Assembly (NCBI RefSeq): GCF_963678635.1
Contig: NC_087067.1
Location: 59,506,594-59,570,593, forward strand
Reading direction: 5' to 3'
Source: Symsagittifera roscoffensis
Taxonomy: Eukaryota; Xenacoelomorpha; Acoela; Convolutidae
DNA length: 64,000 bases
Positions within the stretch are counted from its first letter, which is position 1. Each line of letters starts with the position of its first letter. A program made the translations under genes and the position numbers. This document shows positions 48,453-62,312 of this stretch, one piece after another. The notes beneath the pieces were generated by a model that was not told where the DNA came from, made no database searches, and worked only from the letters and a program-made list of their open reading frames with translations.

Positions 48453-51400
48453 GTTTGTTTGTTTGTTTGTTTGTTGTTTGTTGTTATGCCGAATGGAGCT
48501 CATAAAAGCTTCTCTTCGCCAGTATCGTAGTTCCGTATGGGTCTGGAGATAGGATGGCTAGTCCCACGTTAGTTGTGCCAAAAATTTAGCAACTGCGAGG
48601 TTCTGCCAGGTCTCCGACCTGTCCGGAACTTCTTCCACTGATGAGGAGGTTTCATTGAAATCTTGTTCGCCTCGTAAAGGCACTCCTCTCGAACTGTGGT
48701 AGTTCTTGGTCAGTGTTTTTGTTTTTTTTCTTGGGTTTTTTGCTTAGTTTCTGTTCGAGAAGTTAAGAAGTCAGCTGTTCCCTCGAGTCAGAAGTTGTTG
48801 CAAGCTGTTCCTGTTGTCTCCTCCGCGCTGCTCCAGCAAGAAGTCCAAGCTGCTCACCACTCTGCTCACACTCTCCTCATTCGTTTCCGTCCACTCATCC
48901 TCTTCCCCTCCCCCTCCCTCTGTTCCGGCAGCACTGTGCCCCATGTCAACCACTAAGTACTTCCTGTTCTGCTGTGATATCTGGGCGTTCTTCAGACTAG
49001 CCGAGCTGATTTTGAGGAAAGCATCTCCATTGCTAGCTCCACCACTAGTGCTCACTGACACTGTATCCATTCGACCATTAACGCCACTATCAGATCCCAA
49101 CGAAGTGCCAACTTTCTCTAAAGACGCGTCTCGACTGGGGCCACTCGACTACTGTGTCACAGTCTTTTTCTCCTCCTCCCAAAGAACATGAGTTGTTTGA
49201 GTCTTTGCGGTTATGGCGTCCCTGTTGGCCAGCAGATTCGGTTCTACTCAGATGTCTCACTATGCTCTGGTAGGAGTGAGAATGGGATGCGTCAGAATGC
49301 AGAGACGAGTAGTCACTTTTATGAGGGATGGTCTGCAACTGCTCTATGAAATCTGCGCCCTCTTCCTTGTCCGCAAAAAAGTGTGCCGGAGTTGCCCTCC
49401 CGCTGACCGGGGTGACGCCACCACTGCTGCTGGGCGAACTTGGACCTGCAAAATTCGACTGCACTGCGAGAGAGTAGCTGCTTGAACAAGTATTACTTGG
49501 ACTGCCCAAACCCCCACTAACGCTCTCGCCCACTCCGTTCTCTCTATTTACACTTGAAGACTGCGAAGAGCCAACTCCAATCACTCCATTTGACCTTGCA
49601 TGACTGCTGTTCTGTGCTGTTTGCGAGGAGGTGGCAGCGGAGGTGTTGTTGGCTTTGAAGTAGTCGTGGTTGGGAGGAGGCATGACTCCTGTGGCAAGGA
49701 TGAATCCGCTGAGAGAGTGAAAGTGTGCGAGGATGATGACTGCCTGGACCAGTTTGTCCTGAGGCCACTGTCTCGGACCCCCACTTCCCTCCACTACTTC
49801 CTTAATCGTATGTGCGTTTATTTTCCATGGTGCGTGGGCTAAAAGCGTGTTTAGGCTGATTAGAGCCTTCACATCTAGGAGCATATTTCTCTGGCGCTGT
49901 TTAGACATGGCAGCGGCAGACGAATCCTCCCCCCGCATGGTGGTGGCAGTGCTAGATGAGCCGCAGATGAAGGAAGAGTGGGGGAGAAGCCGAACTGGGC
50001 GGGCGAAGGGGTCGTCTTCTGGAAGCAATTCGAGCACCGAGCGGATCAAGTAAGAGCAGTCAAAGCGAGCAGCAGCCATTAAAGTGAGGTAGGATACCAG
50101 AGTAGGGTCGAAGTTAGAGGCGGAGATGTGATGATGGGAATGTAGACTGTGCTCGAATGAGAGGAACTCCTTCATGTACTGAGGATGGTAGGCCAACAGA
50201 AAGTGCACATCCGGAACACGCAGACCGTGCAGTCGGAAAGTCCCCACGTAAAGTTTGTACTTCTCCACCTGCAGACTGATCTCGAAAGACGAAGTTGATG
50301 AAGACGACGAAGTGGACTCTTCTACTTTTCGAGGGCATGTTTCTTCAGTCCGGCTCTTCTCCTCTGAATCATCTCCCCCTCTATCTGACCCTTGTCCATC
50401 ACCCTCCTCTCTTCTCCTGCTCGCCCTTCTTTTGCGTCTCATTCTGCTAACGTGTTGTCTGTATACTTTTCAACCACTTCCATTCCAGTGTGGCAATCAA
50501 TATCAGACGCTGGAATGTATTTGGTTTTATGATGAGCAACCAACAGAGGCGAGAAGTCCAAAGGCAGCTTACCACTCTGCTGGAAAGTTTAGAGGAAAAT
50601 AAAAAGCGCTTGTCTGACTGGCGAATAAGGGAAGTTTTCAGCCCAGTGCTGGATCTTAGCCAACAACTGCCACACTCTTAGACTTCCACCACCTCGTCCT
50701 CCATTTGAATCTGAAGACTCCGATTCCCTTGGAATCCTGTAGTCTTCCGTGCCATTTACTGCACCAAAGGTGTCCATATGACCATTACTGGTGCCATCTG
50801 ATCTTTTTAACTACATTTGCTTTTGAACCTTTTCTCCGTCTCCGGGACGTAACTCTGATTCTCTCGGGGATCCGAATCGTGTTGAGTCTCTTGGATCTGT
50901 ATCTTGAATTTCTTTGTTCCAGATTTGGTCACTGATTTTGAACGAAGTGCCGTTATGACTTGGCCGGTTAAGATTCTCGCTGTTATTGTTGAGAAAGTCG
51001 TTGAGAAGGGGTTCCAGATTATCCCGCACTATACTCTCAGCAAACTCCACACTGACAACTCCGTCCCACCTGTAGTTTTTTCTTTGTCTTCCCGGTCACC
51101 ACCATCATAGTCCTCTTCTGTGTCGTCTCTCATCTCAATTGTTGTTGCACCATAATCATCACGATCCATTTCTGATGCGGAACTGTGCACTTCGCTACTA
51201 CCAGTTTCTCCCCCTTGCGACGAATAGCACAGGGTTACATCGTCTGGATCTCTGCCTCCCCCCACATTTTTAACACTGATTCGACCTGATGTGATAACAA
51301 CCGGCACTACATGCTCAATCTGGACCACTAGACAGTCCAGTCTTTTCTCACATTCGAGTAGTATGACGTCACTTGTTGCATCATCAATTGCCTCATTGGT

Positions 51401-51514
51401 ATCTGGTCCGTTGAGGTTGCTGTTTCTACCGCCTAGATCGTTCAAATGTCATTGCTTCCGAGTTGCTCCTATTCCCACTACATTGTTGTTGTGTGGCTGG
51501 CCATCTTTGCCCAT
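48453..51514 (-). pseudogene. SESN: Sestrin retrocopy S6, full length, type B
   Basis: The only type B insert in the window with an intact 5' end, including the leader and the acidic N-terminal region. TGA at 51449-51451, TAG at 50811-50813 and TAA at 50589-50591 are as in S1. A 1-T loss near 50,469, shared with S4, limits the open core to 49090-50442. Because it is complete, the 5' truncation of S2 and S4 is a derived deletion rather than the original type B structure. Confidence 0.75.
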
Positions 51515-51520
51515 CACACC

Positions 51521-51552
51521 TATTTAATGAGTTTATCACAACAATAAGGCTA
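51521..51552 (-). other. SL leader sequence at 5' end of sestrin S6
   Basis: Same two-base leader variant, followed by GGTGTG and ATG at 51514. Shared by type A and type B inserts, so both types derive from one original insertion. Confidence 0.7.
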
Positions 51553-54500
51553 AGTGCTGCTGCTGTTGTATGTTCATTTGGTCCTAGTGGTGCTGCTGCT
51601 GCTAATTGTCACTGTCTAATCTCATAACCTCCAAGAAAACGTCCATGTGGGAATCCAAAACAGGAATTCGACTATCATGCTCGTAATACCAAATAGTCTA
51701 ACTGTTGTGATAAACTTATTAAATAGTATTTGTTCAAATTCACCGCTTGTGCGTTTTCATATCATATGCATATCATATTATCGAGTTTTTTGCTCGTAAT
51801 ATGGCCCAATGCTTTCGACCTTGATCGCAAAATTTTTTCTTCTTCAAATTTGATCTAACCATGCTCAATCGACCCCGCAGTCTGACGGTATCGCTAAGCT
51901 CTTGTGCATTTGGCAGTAGGAATCTGTCGTAGATGATCTTGAGGGCGTTCACTTTGTATCTGGTTTCTCACTGGTTCGAGAAGTTGGATGCTTGCATGTG
52001 GGAGTGTTGTGACGAGGTGATCCCTGCATGAACTGCTGCTGCTGTTGTATGTTCATTTGGTCCCAGTGGTGCTGCTGCTGCTAATTGTCACTGTCTAATC
52101 TCATACCCTCCAAGAAAACGTCCATGTGGGAATCCAAAACAGGAATTCGACTATCATGCTCGTAATACCAAATAGCCTAATTGTTGTGATAAACTTATTA
52201 AATAGTATTTGTTCAAATTTACCGCTTGTGCGTTTTCATATCATATGCATATCATATTATCGAGTTTTTTTTGCTCGTAATATGGCCCAATGCTTTCGAC
52301 CTTAATCGCAAAATTTTTTCTTCTTCAGATTTGATCTAACCATGCTCAATCGACCCAGCAATCTGACGGTCTCGATATTATCTTGTGCATTTGGCAGTAG
52401 GAATCTGTCGTAGATGATCTTGAGTGCGTTCACTTCGTATATGGTTTCTCACTGGTTCGAGAAGTTGGATGCTCTCTTGTGGGAATGTTGTGACGAGGTG
52501 ATCCCTGCATGAACTGCTGCTGCTGTTGTTTGTTCATTTGGTCCCAGTGGTGCTGCTGCTGCTCATTGACACTGTCGAATCTCATACCCTCCAAGAAAAC
52601 GTCCATGTGGGAATCCAAAACAGGAATTCGACTATCATGCTCGTAATACCAAATAGCCTAATTGTTGTGATAAACTTATTAAAAAGTATTTGTTCAAATT
52701 CACCGCTTGTGCGTTTTCATATCATATGCATATCATATTATCGAGTTTTTTGCTCGTAATATGGCCCAATGCTTTCGACCTTGATCGCAAAATTTTTTCT
52801 TCTTCAGATTTGATCTAACCATGCTCAATCGACCCCGCAGTCTGACGGTATCGCTAAGCTCTTGTGCATTTGGCAGTAGGAATCTGTCGTAGATGATCTT
52901 GAGTGCGTTCACTTTGTATCTGGTTTCCCACTGGTTCGAGAATTTTGATGCTTGCATGTTGTAGTGTTGTGATGAGGGGATCCCTGCATGAACGGCTGCT
53001 GCTGTTGCAGGTTCATTTGGTCCTAGTGGTGCTGCTGCTGCTCATTGACACTGTCGAATCTTATACCCTCCAAGTAAACGTCCATGTGGGAATCCAAAAC
53101 AGGAATTCGACTATCATGCTCGTAATACCAAATAGCCTAATTGTTGTGATAAACTTATTAAATAGTATTTGTTCAAATTTACCGCTTGTGCGTTTTCATA
53201 TCATATGCATATCATATTATCGAGTTTTTTTTTGCTCGTAATATGGCCCAATGCTTTCGACCTTAATCGCAAAATTTTTTCTTCTTCAGATTTGATCTAA
53301 CCATGCTCAATCGACCCAGCAATCTGACGGTCTCGATTATATCTTGTGCATTTGGCAGTAGGAATCTGTCGTAGATGATCTTGAGTGCGTTCACTTCGTA
53401 TCTGGTTTCTCACTGGTTCGAGAAGTTGGATGCTCGCATGTGGGAGTGTTGTGACGAGGTGATCCCTGCATGAACTGCTGCTGCTGTTGCAGGTTCATTT
53501 GGTCCTAGTGGTGCTGCTGCTGCTCATTGACACTGTCTAATCTCATACCCTCCAAGAAAACGTCCATGTGGGAATCCAAAACAGGAATTCGACTATCATG
53601 CTCGTAATACCAAATAGCCTAATTGGTGTGATAAACTTATTAAATAGTATTTGTTCAAATTTACCGCTTGTGCGTTTTCATATCATATGCATATCATATT
53701 ATCGAGTTTTTTTTGCTCGTAATATGGCCCAATGCTTTCGACCTTAATCGCAAAATTTTTTCTTCTTCAGATTTGATCTAACCATGCTCAATCGACCCAG
53801 CAATCTGACGGTCTCGATTATATCTTGTGCATTTGGCAGTAGGAATCTGTCGTAGATGATCTTGAGTGCGTTCACTTCGTATATGGTTTCTCACTGGTTC
53901 GAGAAGTTGGATGCTCGCTTGTGGGAATGTTGTGACGAGGTGATCCCTGCATGAACTGCTGCTGCTGTTGTTTGTTCATTTGGTCCCAGTGGTGCTGCTG
54001 CTGCTCATTGACACTGTCGAATCTCATACCCTCCAAGAAAACGTCCATGTGGGAATCCAAAACAGGAATTCGACTATCATGCTCGTAATACCAAATAGCC
54101 TAATTGTTGTGATAAACTTATTAAAAAGTATTTGTTCAAATTCACCGCTTGTGCGTTTTCATATCATATGCATATCATATTATCGAGTTTTTTGCTCGTA
54201 ATATGGCCCAATGCTTTCGACCTTGATCGCAAAATTTTTTCTTCTTCAGATTTGATCTAACCATGCTCAATCGACCCCGCAGTCTGACGGTATCGCTAAG
54301 CTCTTGTGCATTTGGCAGTAGGAATCTGTCGTAGATGATCTTGAGTGCGTTCACTTTGTATCTGGTTTCCCACTGGTTCGAGAATTTTGATGCTTGCATG
54401 TTGTAGTGTTGTGATGAGGGGATCCCTGCATGAACGGCTGCTGCTGTTGCAGGTTCATTTGGTCCTAGTGGTGCTGCTGCTGCTCATTGACACTGTCGAA

Positions 54501-55403
54501 TCTTATACCCTCCAAGAAAACGTCCATGTGGGAATCCAAAACAGGAATTCGACTATCATGCTCGTAATACCAAATAGCCTAATTGTTGTGATAAACTTAT
54601 TAAATAGTATTTGTTCAAATTTACCGCTTGTGCGTTTTCATATCATATGCATATCATATTATCGAGTTTTTTTTGCTCGTAATATGGCCCAATGCTTTCG
54701 ACCTTAATCGCAAAATTTTTTCTTCTTCAGATTTGATCTAACCATGCTCAATCGACCCCGCAGTCTGACGGTTTCGCTAAGCTCTTGTGCATTTGGCAGT
54801 AGGAATCTGTCGTAGATGATCTTGAGGGCGTTCACTTTGTATCTGGTTTCTCACTGGTTCGAGAAGTTGGATGCTCGCATGTTGTAGTGTTGTGACGAGG
54901 TGATCCCTGCATGAACTGCTGCTGCTGTTGTATGTTCATTTGGTCCCAGTGGTGCTGCTGCTGCTAATTGTCACTGTCTAATCTCATACCCTCCAAGAAA
55001 ACGTCCATGTGGGAATCCAAAACAGGAATTCGACTATCATGCTCGTAATACCAAATAGCCTAATTGTTGTGATAAACTTATTAAATAGTATTTGTTCAAA
55101 TTTACCGCTTGTGCGTTTTCATATCATATACATATCATATTATTGAGGTTTTTGCTCGTAATGTGGCCCAATGCTTTTGACCTGAATAGGAAAAAAAAAT
55201 TCTTCAGATTTGATCTAACTATGCTCAATCGACCCAGCAATCTGACGGTCTCGATAATATTTTGTGCATTTGGCAGTAGGAATCTGTCGTAGATGATCTT
55301 GAGTGCGTTCACTTCGTATCTGGTTTCTCACTGGTTCGAGAAGTTGGATGCTCGCATGTGGGAGTGTTGAGACGAGGGGATCCCTGCATGAACTGCTGCT
55401 GCT
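51553..55403 (+). repeat. SL-RNA tandem array, block 10 (8 units)
   Basis: Leader exons start at 51694, 52173, 52654, 53133, 53615, 54096, 54575 and 55056. It occupies the position of blocks 6 and 8 in its higher-order period. Because sestrin insert S6 is not 5'-truncated, the block starts with the TAGTCTAACTG leader variant rather than at a mid-unit breakpoint. Confidence 0.85.
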
Positions 55404-58400
55404 GTTTGTTTGTTTGTTTGTTGTTTGTTGTTATGCCGAATGGAGCTCATAAAAGCTTCTCTTCGCCAGCATCGTAGTTCCGTATGGGTCTGGAGATAGG
55501 ATGGCTAGTCCCACGTTAGTTGTGCCAAAAATATAGCAACTGCGAGGTTCTGCCAGGTCTCCGACCTGTCCGGAACTTCTTCCACTGATGAGGAGGTTTC
55601 ATTGAAATCTTGTTCGCCTCGTAAAGGCACTCCTCTCGAACTGTGGTAGTTCTTGGTCAGTATTTTTGTTTTTTTTCTTGGGTTTTTTGCTTAGTTTCTG
55701 TTCGAGAAGTCAAGAAGTCAGCTGTTCCCTCGAGTCAGAAGTTGTTGCAAGCTGTTCCTGTTGTCTCCTCCGCGCTGCTCCAGCAAGAAGTCCAAGCTGC
55801 GCACCAATCTGCTCACACTCTCCTCATTCGTTTCCGTCCACTCATTCTCTTCCCCTCCCCCTCCCTCTGTTCCGGCAGCACTGCTGACACCAAAGTCCAC
55901 GTGCCCCATGTCAACCACTAAGTACTTCCTGTTCTGCTGTGATATCTGGGCGTTCTTCAGACTAGCCGAGCTGATTTTGAGGAAAGCATCTCCATTGCTA
56001 GCTCCACCACTAGTGCTCACTGACACTGTATCCATTCGACCATTAACGCCACTATCAGATCCCAACGAAGTGCCAACTTTCTCTAAAGACGCGTCTCGAC
56101 TGGGGCCACTCGACTACTGTGTCACAGTCTTTTTCTCCTCCTCCCAAAGAACATGAGTTGTTTGAGTCTTTGCGGTTATGGCGTCCCTGTTGGCCAGCAG
56201 AGTCGGTTCTACTCAGATGTCTCACTATGCTCTGGTAAGAGTGAGAATGGGATGCGTCAGAATGCAGAGACGAGTAGTCACTTTTATGAGGGATGGTCTG
56301 CAACTGCTCTATGAAATCTGCGCCCTCTTCCTTGTCCGCAAAAAAGTGTGCTGGAGTTGCCCTCCCGCTGACCGGGGTGACGCCACCACTGCTGCTGGGC
56401 GAACTTGGACCTGCAAAATTCGACTGCACTGCGAGAGAGTAGCTGCTTGAACAAAAATTACTTGGACTGCCCAAACCCCCACTAACGCTCTCGCCCACTC
56501 CGTTCTCTCTATTGACACTTGAAGACTGCGAAGAGCCAACTCCAATCACTCCATTTGACCTTGCATGACTGCTGTTCTGTGCTGTTTGCGAGGTGGCAGC
56601 GGAGGTGTTGTTGGCTTTGAAGTAGTCGTGGTTGGGAGGAGGCATGACTCCTGTGGCAAGGATGAATCCGCTGAGAGAGTGAAAGTGTGCGAGGATGATG
56701 ACTGCCTGGACCAGTTTGTCCTGAGGCCACTGTCTCGGACCCCCACTTCCCTCCATTACTTCCTTACTCGTATGTGCGTTTATTTTCCATGGTGCGTGGG
56801 CTAAAAGCGTGTTTAGGCTGATTAGAGCCTTCACATCTAGGAGCATATTTCTCTGGCGCTGTTTAGACATGGCAGCGGCAGACGAATCCTCCCCCCGCAT
56901 GGTGGTGGCAGTGCTAGATGAGCCGCAGATGAAGGAAGAGTGGGGGAGAAGCCGAACTGGGCGGGCGAAGGGGTCGTCTTCTGGAAGCAATTCGAGCACC
57001 GAGCGGATCAAGTAAGAGCAGTCAAAGCGAGCAGCAGCCATTAAAGTGAGGTAGGATACCAGAGTAGGGTCGAAGTTAGAGGCGGAGATGTGATGATGGG
57101 AATGTAGACTGTGCTCGAATGAGAGGAACTCCTTCATGTACTGAGGATGGTAGGCCAACAGAAAGTGCACATCCGGAACACGCAGACCGTGCAGTCGGAA
57201 AGTCCCCACGTAAAGTTTGTACTTCTCCACCTGCAGACTGATCTCGAAAGACGAAGTTGATGAAGTCCGGCTCTTCTCCTCTGAATCATCTCCCCCTCTA
57301 TCTGACCCTTGTCCATCACCCTCCTCTCTTCTCCTGCTCGCCCTTCTTTTGCGTCTCATTCTGCTAAAGTGTTGTCTGTATACTTTTTCAACCACTTCCA
57401 TTCCAGTGTGGCAATCAATATCAGACGCTGGAATGTATTTGGTTTTATGATGAGCAACCAACAGAGGCGAGAAGTCCAAAGGCAGCTTACCACTCTGCTG
57501 GAAAGTTTAAAGGAAAATAGAAAGCGCTTGTCTGACTGGCGAATAAGGGAAGTTTTCAGCCCAGTGCTGGATCTTAGCCAACAACTGCCACACTCTTAGA
57601 CTTCCACCACCTCGTCCTCCATTTGAATCTGAAGACTCCGATTCCCTTGGAATCCTGTAGTCTTCCGTGCCATTTACTTCACCAAAGGTGTCCATATGAC
57701 CATTACTGGTGCCATCTGATCTTTTTAACTACATTTGCATTTGAACCTTTGCTCCGTCTCCGGGACGTAACTCTGATTCTCTCGGGGATCCGAATCGTGT
57801 TGAGTCTCTTGGATCTGTATCTTGAATTTCTTTGTTCCAGATTTGGTCACTGATTTTGAACGAAGTGCCGTTATGACTTGGCCGGTTAAGATTCTCGCTG
57901 TTATTGTTGAGAAAGTCGTTGAGAAGGGGTTCCAGATTATCCCGCACTATACTCTCAGCAAACTCCACACTGACAACTCCGTCCCACCTGTAGTTTTTTC
58001 TTTGTCTTCCCGGTCACCACCATCATAGTCCTCTTCTGTGTCGTCTCTCATCACAATTGTTGTTGCACCATAATCATCACAATCCATTTCTGATGCGGAA
58101 CTGTGCACTTCGCTACTACCAGTTTCTCCCCCTTGCGACGAATAGCACAGGGGTACATCGTCTGGATCTCTGCCTCCCCCCACATTTTTAACACTGATTC
58201 GACCTGATGTGATAACAACCGGCACTACATGCTCAATCTGGACCACTAGACAGTCCAGTCTTTTCTCACATTCGAGTAGTATGACGTCACTTGTTGCATC
58301 ATCAATTGCCTCATTGGTATCTGGTCCGTTGAGGTTGCTGTCTCTACCGCCTAGATTGTTCAAATGTCATTGCTTCCGAGTTGCTCCTATTCCCACTACA

Positions 58401-58432
58401 TTGTTGTTGTGTGGCTGGCCATCTTTGCCCAT
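55404..58432 (-). pseudogene. SESN: Sestrin retrocopy S7, full length, type A
   Basis: TGA at 58367-58369, TAG at 57729-57731 and TAA at 57507-57509 are as in the other copies. The core frame is 56055-57479 (474 codons). It carries a 45-bp in-frame deletion in the Ser-rich linker (EEKSRTSSTSSFE) but keeps the VHFLLAYHPQY region that S5 lost. It shares HTSKEVMEG and ATSQTAQ variants with S5, so the two are close relatives that separated before their own deletions. Confidence 0.75.
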
Positions 58433-58438
58433 CACACC

Positions 58439-58470
58439 TATTTAATGAGTTTATCACAACAATAAGGCTA
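58439..58470 (-). other. SL leader sequence at 5' end of sestrin S7
   Basis: Same two-base leader variant, exactly 13,860 bp from the S5 leader, followed by GGTGTG and ATG at 58432. Confidence 0.7.
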
Positions 58471-61400
58471 AGTGCTGCTGCTGTTGTATGTTCATTTGGT
58501 CCTAGTGGTGCTGCTGCTGCTAATTGTCACTGTCTAATCTCATACCCTCCAAGAAAACGTCCATGTGGGAATCCAAAACAGGAATTCGACTATCATGCTC
58601 GTAATACCAAATAGTCTAACTGTTGTGATAAACTTATTAAATAGTATTTGTTCAAATTCACCGCTTGTGCGTTTTCATATCATATGCATATCATATTATC
58701 GAGTTTTTTGCTCGTAATATGGCCCAATGCTTTCGACCTTGATCGCAAAATTTTTTCTTCTTCAGATTTGATCTAACCATGCTCAATCGACCCCGCAGTC
58801 TGACGGTATCGCTAAGCTCTTGTGCATTTGGCAGTAGGAATCTGTCGTAGATGATCTTGAGGGCGTTCACTTTGTATCTGGTTTCTCACTGGTTCGAGAA
58901 GTTGGATGCTTGCATGTGGGAGTGTTGTGACGAGGTGATCCCTGCATGAACTGCTGCTGCTGTTGTATGTTCATTTGGTCCCAGTGGTGCTGCTGCTGCT
59001 AATTGTCACTGTCTAATCTCATACCCTCCAAGAAAACGTCCATGTGGGAATCCAAAACAGGAATTCGACTATCATGCTCGTAATACCAAATAGCCTAATT
59101 GTTGTGATAAACTTATTAAATAGTATTTGTTCAAATTTACCGCTTGTGCGTTTTCATATCATATGCATATCATATTATCGAGTTTTTTTTGCTCGTAATA
59201 TGGCCCAATGCTTTCGACCTTAATCGCAAAATTTTTTCTTCTTCAGATTTGATCTAACCATGCTCAATCGACCCAGCAATCTGACGGTCTCGATATTATC
59301 TTGTGCATTTGGCAGTAGGAATCTGTCGTAGATGATCTTGAGTGCGTTCACTTCGTATATGGTTTCTCACTGGTTCGAGAAGTTGGATGCTCGCTTGTGG
59401 GAATGTTGTGACGAGGTGATCCCTGCATGAACTGCTGCTGCTGTTGTTTGTTCATTTGGTCCCAGTGGTGCTGCTGCTGCTCATTGACACTGTCGAATCT
59501 CATACCCTCCAAGAAAACGTCCATGTGGGAATCCAAAACAGGAATTCGACTGTCATGCTCGTAATACCAAATAGCCTAATTGTTGTGATAAACTTATTAA
59601 AAAGTATTTGTTCAAATTCACCGCTTGTGCGTTTTCATATCATATGCATATCATATTATCGAGTTTTTTGCTCGTAATATGGCCCAATGCTTTCGACCTT
59701 GATCGCAAAATTTTTTCTTCTTCAGATTTGATCTAACCATGCTCAATCGACCCCGCAGTCTGACGGTATCGCTAAGCTCTTGTGCATTTGGCAGTAGGAA
59801 TCTGTCGTAGATGATCTTGAGTGCGTTCACTTTGTATCTGGTTTCCCACTGGTTCGAGAATTTTGATGCTTGCATGTTGTAGTGTTGTGATGAGGGGATC
59901 CCTGCATGAACGGCTGCTGCTGTTGCAGGTTCATTTGGTCCTAGTGGTGCTGCTGCTGCTCATTGACACTGTCGAATCTTATACCCTCCAAGAAAACGTC
60001 CATGTGGGAATCCAAAACAGGAATTCGACTATCATGCTCGTAATACCAAATAGCCTAATTGTTGTGATAAACTTATTAAATAGTATTTGTTCAAATTTAC
60101 CGCTTGTGCGTTTTCATATCATATGCATATCATATTATCGAGTTTTTTTTTGCTCGTAATATGGCCCAATGCTTTCGACCTTAATCGCAAAATTTTTTCT
60201 TCTTCAGATTTGATCTAACCATGCTCAATCGACCCAGCAATCTGACGGTCTCGATTATATCTTGTGCATTTGGCAGTAGGAATCTGTCGTAGATGATCTT
60301 GAGTGCGTTCACTTCGTATCTGCTTTCTCACTGGTTCGAGAAGTTGGATGCTCGCATGTGGGAGTGTTGTGACGAGGTGATCCCTGCATGAACTGCTGCT
60401 GCTGTTGCAGGTTCATTTGGTCCTAGTGGTGCTGCTGCTGCTCATTGACACTGTCTAATCTCATACCCTCCAAGAAAACGTCCATGTGGGAATCCAAAAC
60501 AGGAATTCGACTATCATGCTCGTAATACCAAATAGCCTAATTGTTGTGATAAACTTATTAAATAGTATTTGTTCAAATTTACCGCTTGTGCGTTTTCATA
60601 TCATATGCATATCATATTATCGAGATTTTTTTGCTCGTAATATGGCCCAATGCTTTCGACCTTAATCGCAAAATTTTTTCTTCTTCAGATTTGATCTAAC
60701 CATGCTCAATCGACCCAGCAATCTGACGGTCTCGATATTATCTTGTGCATTTGGCAGTAGGAATCTGTCGTAGATGATCTTGAGTGCGTTCACTTCGTAT
60801 ATGGTTTCTCACTGGTTCGAGAAGTTGGATGCTCGCTTGTGGGAATGTTGTGACGAGGTGATCCCTGCATGAACTGCTGCTGCTGTTGTTTGTTCATTTG
60901 GTCCCAGTGGTGCTGCTGCTGCTCATTGACACTGTCGAATCTCATACCCTCCAAGAAAACGTCCATGTGGGAATCCAAAACAGGAATTCGACTATCATGC
61001 TCGTAATACCAAATAGCCTAATTGTTGTGATAAACTTATTAAAAAGTATTTGTTCAAATTCACCGCTTGTGCGTTTTCATATCATATGCATATCATATTA
61101 TCGAGTTTTTTGCTCGTAATATGGCCCAATGCTTTCGACCTTGATCGCAAAATTTTTTCTTCTTCAGATTTGATCTAACCATGCTCAATCGACCCCGCAG
61201 TCTGACGGTATCGCTAAGCTCTTGTGCATTTGGCAGTAGGAATCTGTCGTAGATGATCTTGAGTGCGTTCACTTTGTATCTGGTTTCCCACTGGTTCGAG
61301 AATTTTGATGCTTGCATGTTGTAGTGTTGTGATGAGGGGATCCCTGCATGAACGGCTGCTGCTGTTGCAGGTTCATTTGGTCCTAGTGGTGCTGCTGCTG

Positions 61401-62312
61401 CTCATTGACACTGTCGAATCTTATACCCTCCAAGAAAACGTCCATGTGGGAATCCAAAACAGGAATTCGACTATCATGCTCGTAATACCAAATAGCCTAA
61501 TTGTTGTGATAAACTTATTAAATAGTATTTGTTCAAATTTACCGCTTGTGCGTTTTCATATCATATGCATATCATATTATCGAGTTTTTTTTGCTCGTTA
61601 TATGGCCCAATGCTTTCGACCTTAATCGCAAAATTTTTTCTTCTTCAGATTTGATCTAACCATGCTCAATCGACCCCGCAGTCTGACGGTCTCGCTAAGC
61701 TCTTGTGCATTTGGCAGTAGGAATCTGTCGTAGATGATCTTGAGGGCGTTCACTTTGTATCTGGTTTCTCACTGGTTCGAGAAGTTGGATGCTCGCATGT
61801 TGTAGTGTTGTGACGAGGGGATCCCTGCATGAACTGCTGCTGCTGTTGTATGTTCATTTGGTCCCAGTGGTGCTGCTGCTGCTAATTGTCACTGTCTAAT
61901 CTCATACCCTCCAAGAAAACGTCCATGTGGGAATCCAAAACAGGAATTCGACTATCATGCTCGTAATACCAAATAGCCTAATTGTTGTGATAAACTTATT
62001 AAATAGTATTTGTTCAAATTTACCGCTTGTGCGTTTTTATATCATATACATATTGAGGTTTTTGCTCGTAATGTGGCCCAATGCTTTTGACCTGAATAGG
62101 AAAAAAAATTCTTCAGATTTGATCTAACTATGCTCAATCGACCCAGCAATCTGACGGTCTCGATAATATTTTGTGCATTTGGCAGTAGGAATCTGTCGTA
62201 GATGATCTTGAGTGCGTTCACTTCGTATCTGGTTTCTCACTGGTTGGAGAAGTTGGATGTTCGCATGTGGGAGTGTTGAGACGAGGGGATCCCTGCATGA
62301 ACTGCTGCTGCT
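58471..62312 (+). repeat. SL-RNA tandem array, block 11 (8 units)
   Basis: Leader exons start at 58612, 59091, 59572, 60051, 60533, 61014, 61493 and 61974. All eight are offset by exactly 13,860 bp from block 9, with only scattered substitutions. One example is the hairpin loop near 60,625, which has an A where block 9 has T. Confidence 0.85.

Larger units (their letters stand above)
44579..58438. repeat. Higher-order repeat period 3 (13,860 bp)
   Basis: Holds SL block 9 (8 units), full-length S6, SL block 10 (8 units) and S7. The following partial period (58439-64000) keeps an exact 13,860-bp offset at every landmark compared, with no net indel over more than 5 kb. Confidence 0.85.

Noticed and set aside
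1-62312. 5S rRNA, tRNA or other small-RNA cluster as the identity of the repeat.
   Set aside because: I see no 5S or tRNA box sequences or cloverleaf. The donor-like GT, the Sm-like site and the reuse of the exon at mRNA 5' ends fit SL RNA better.
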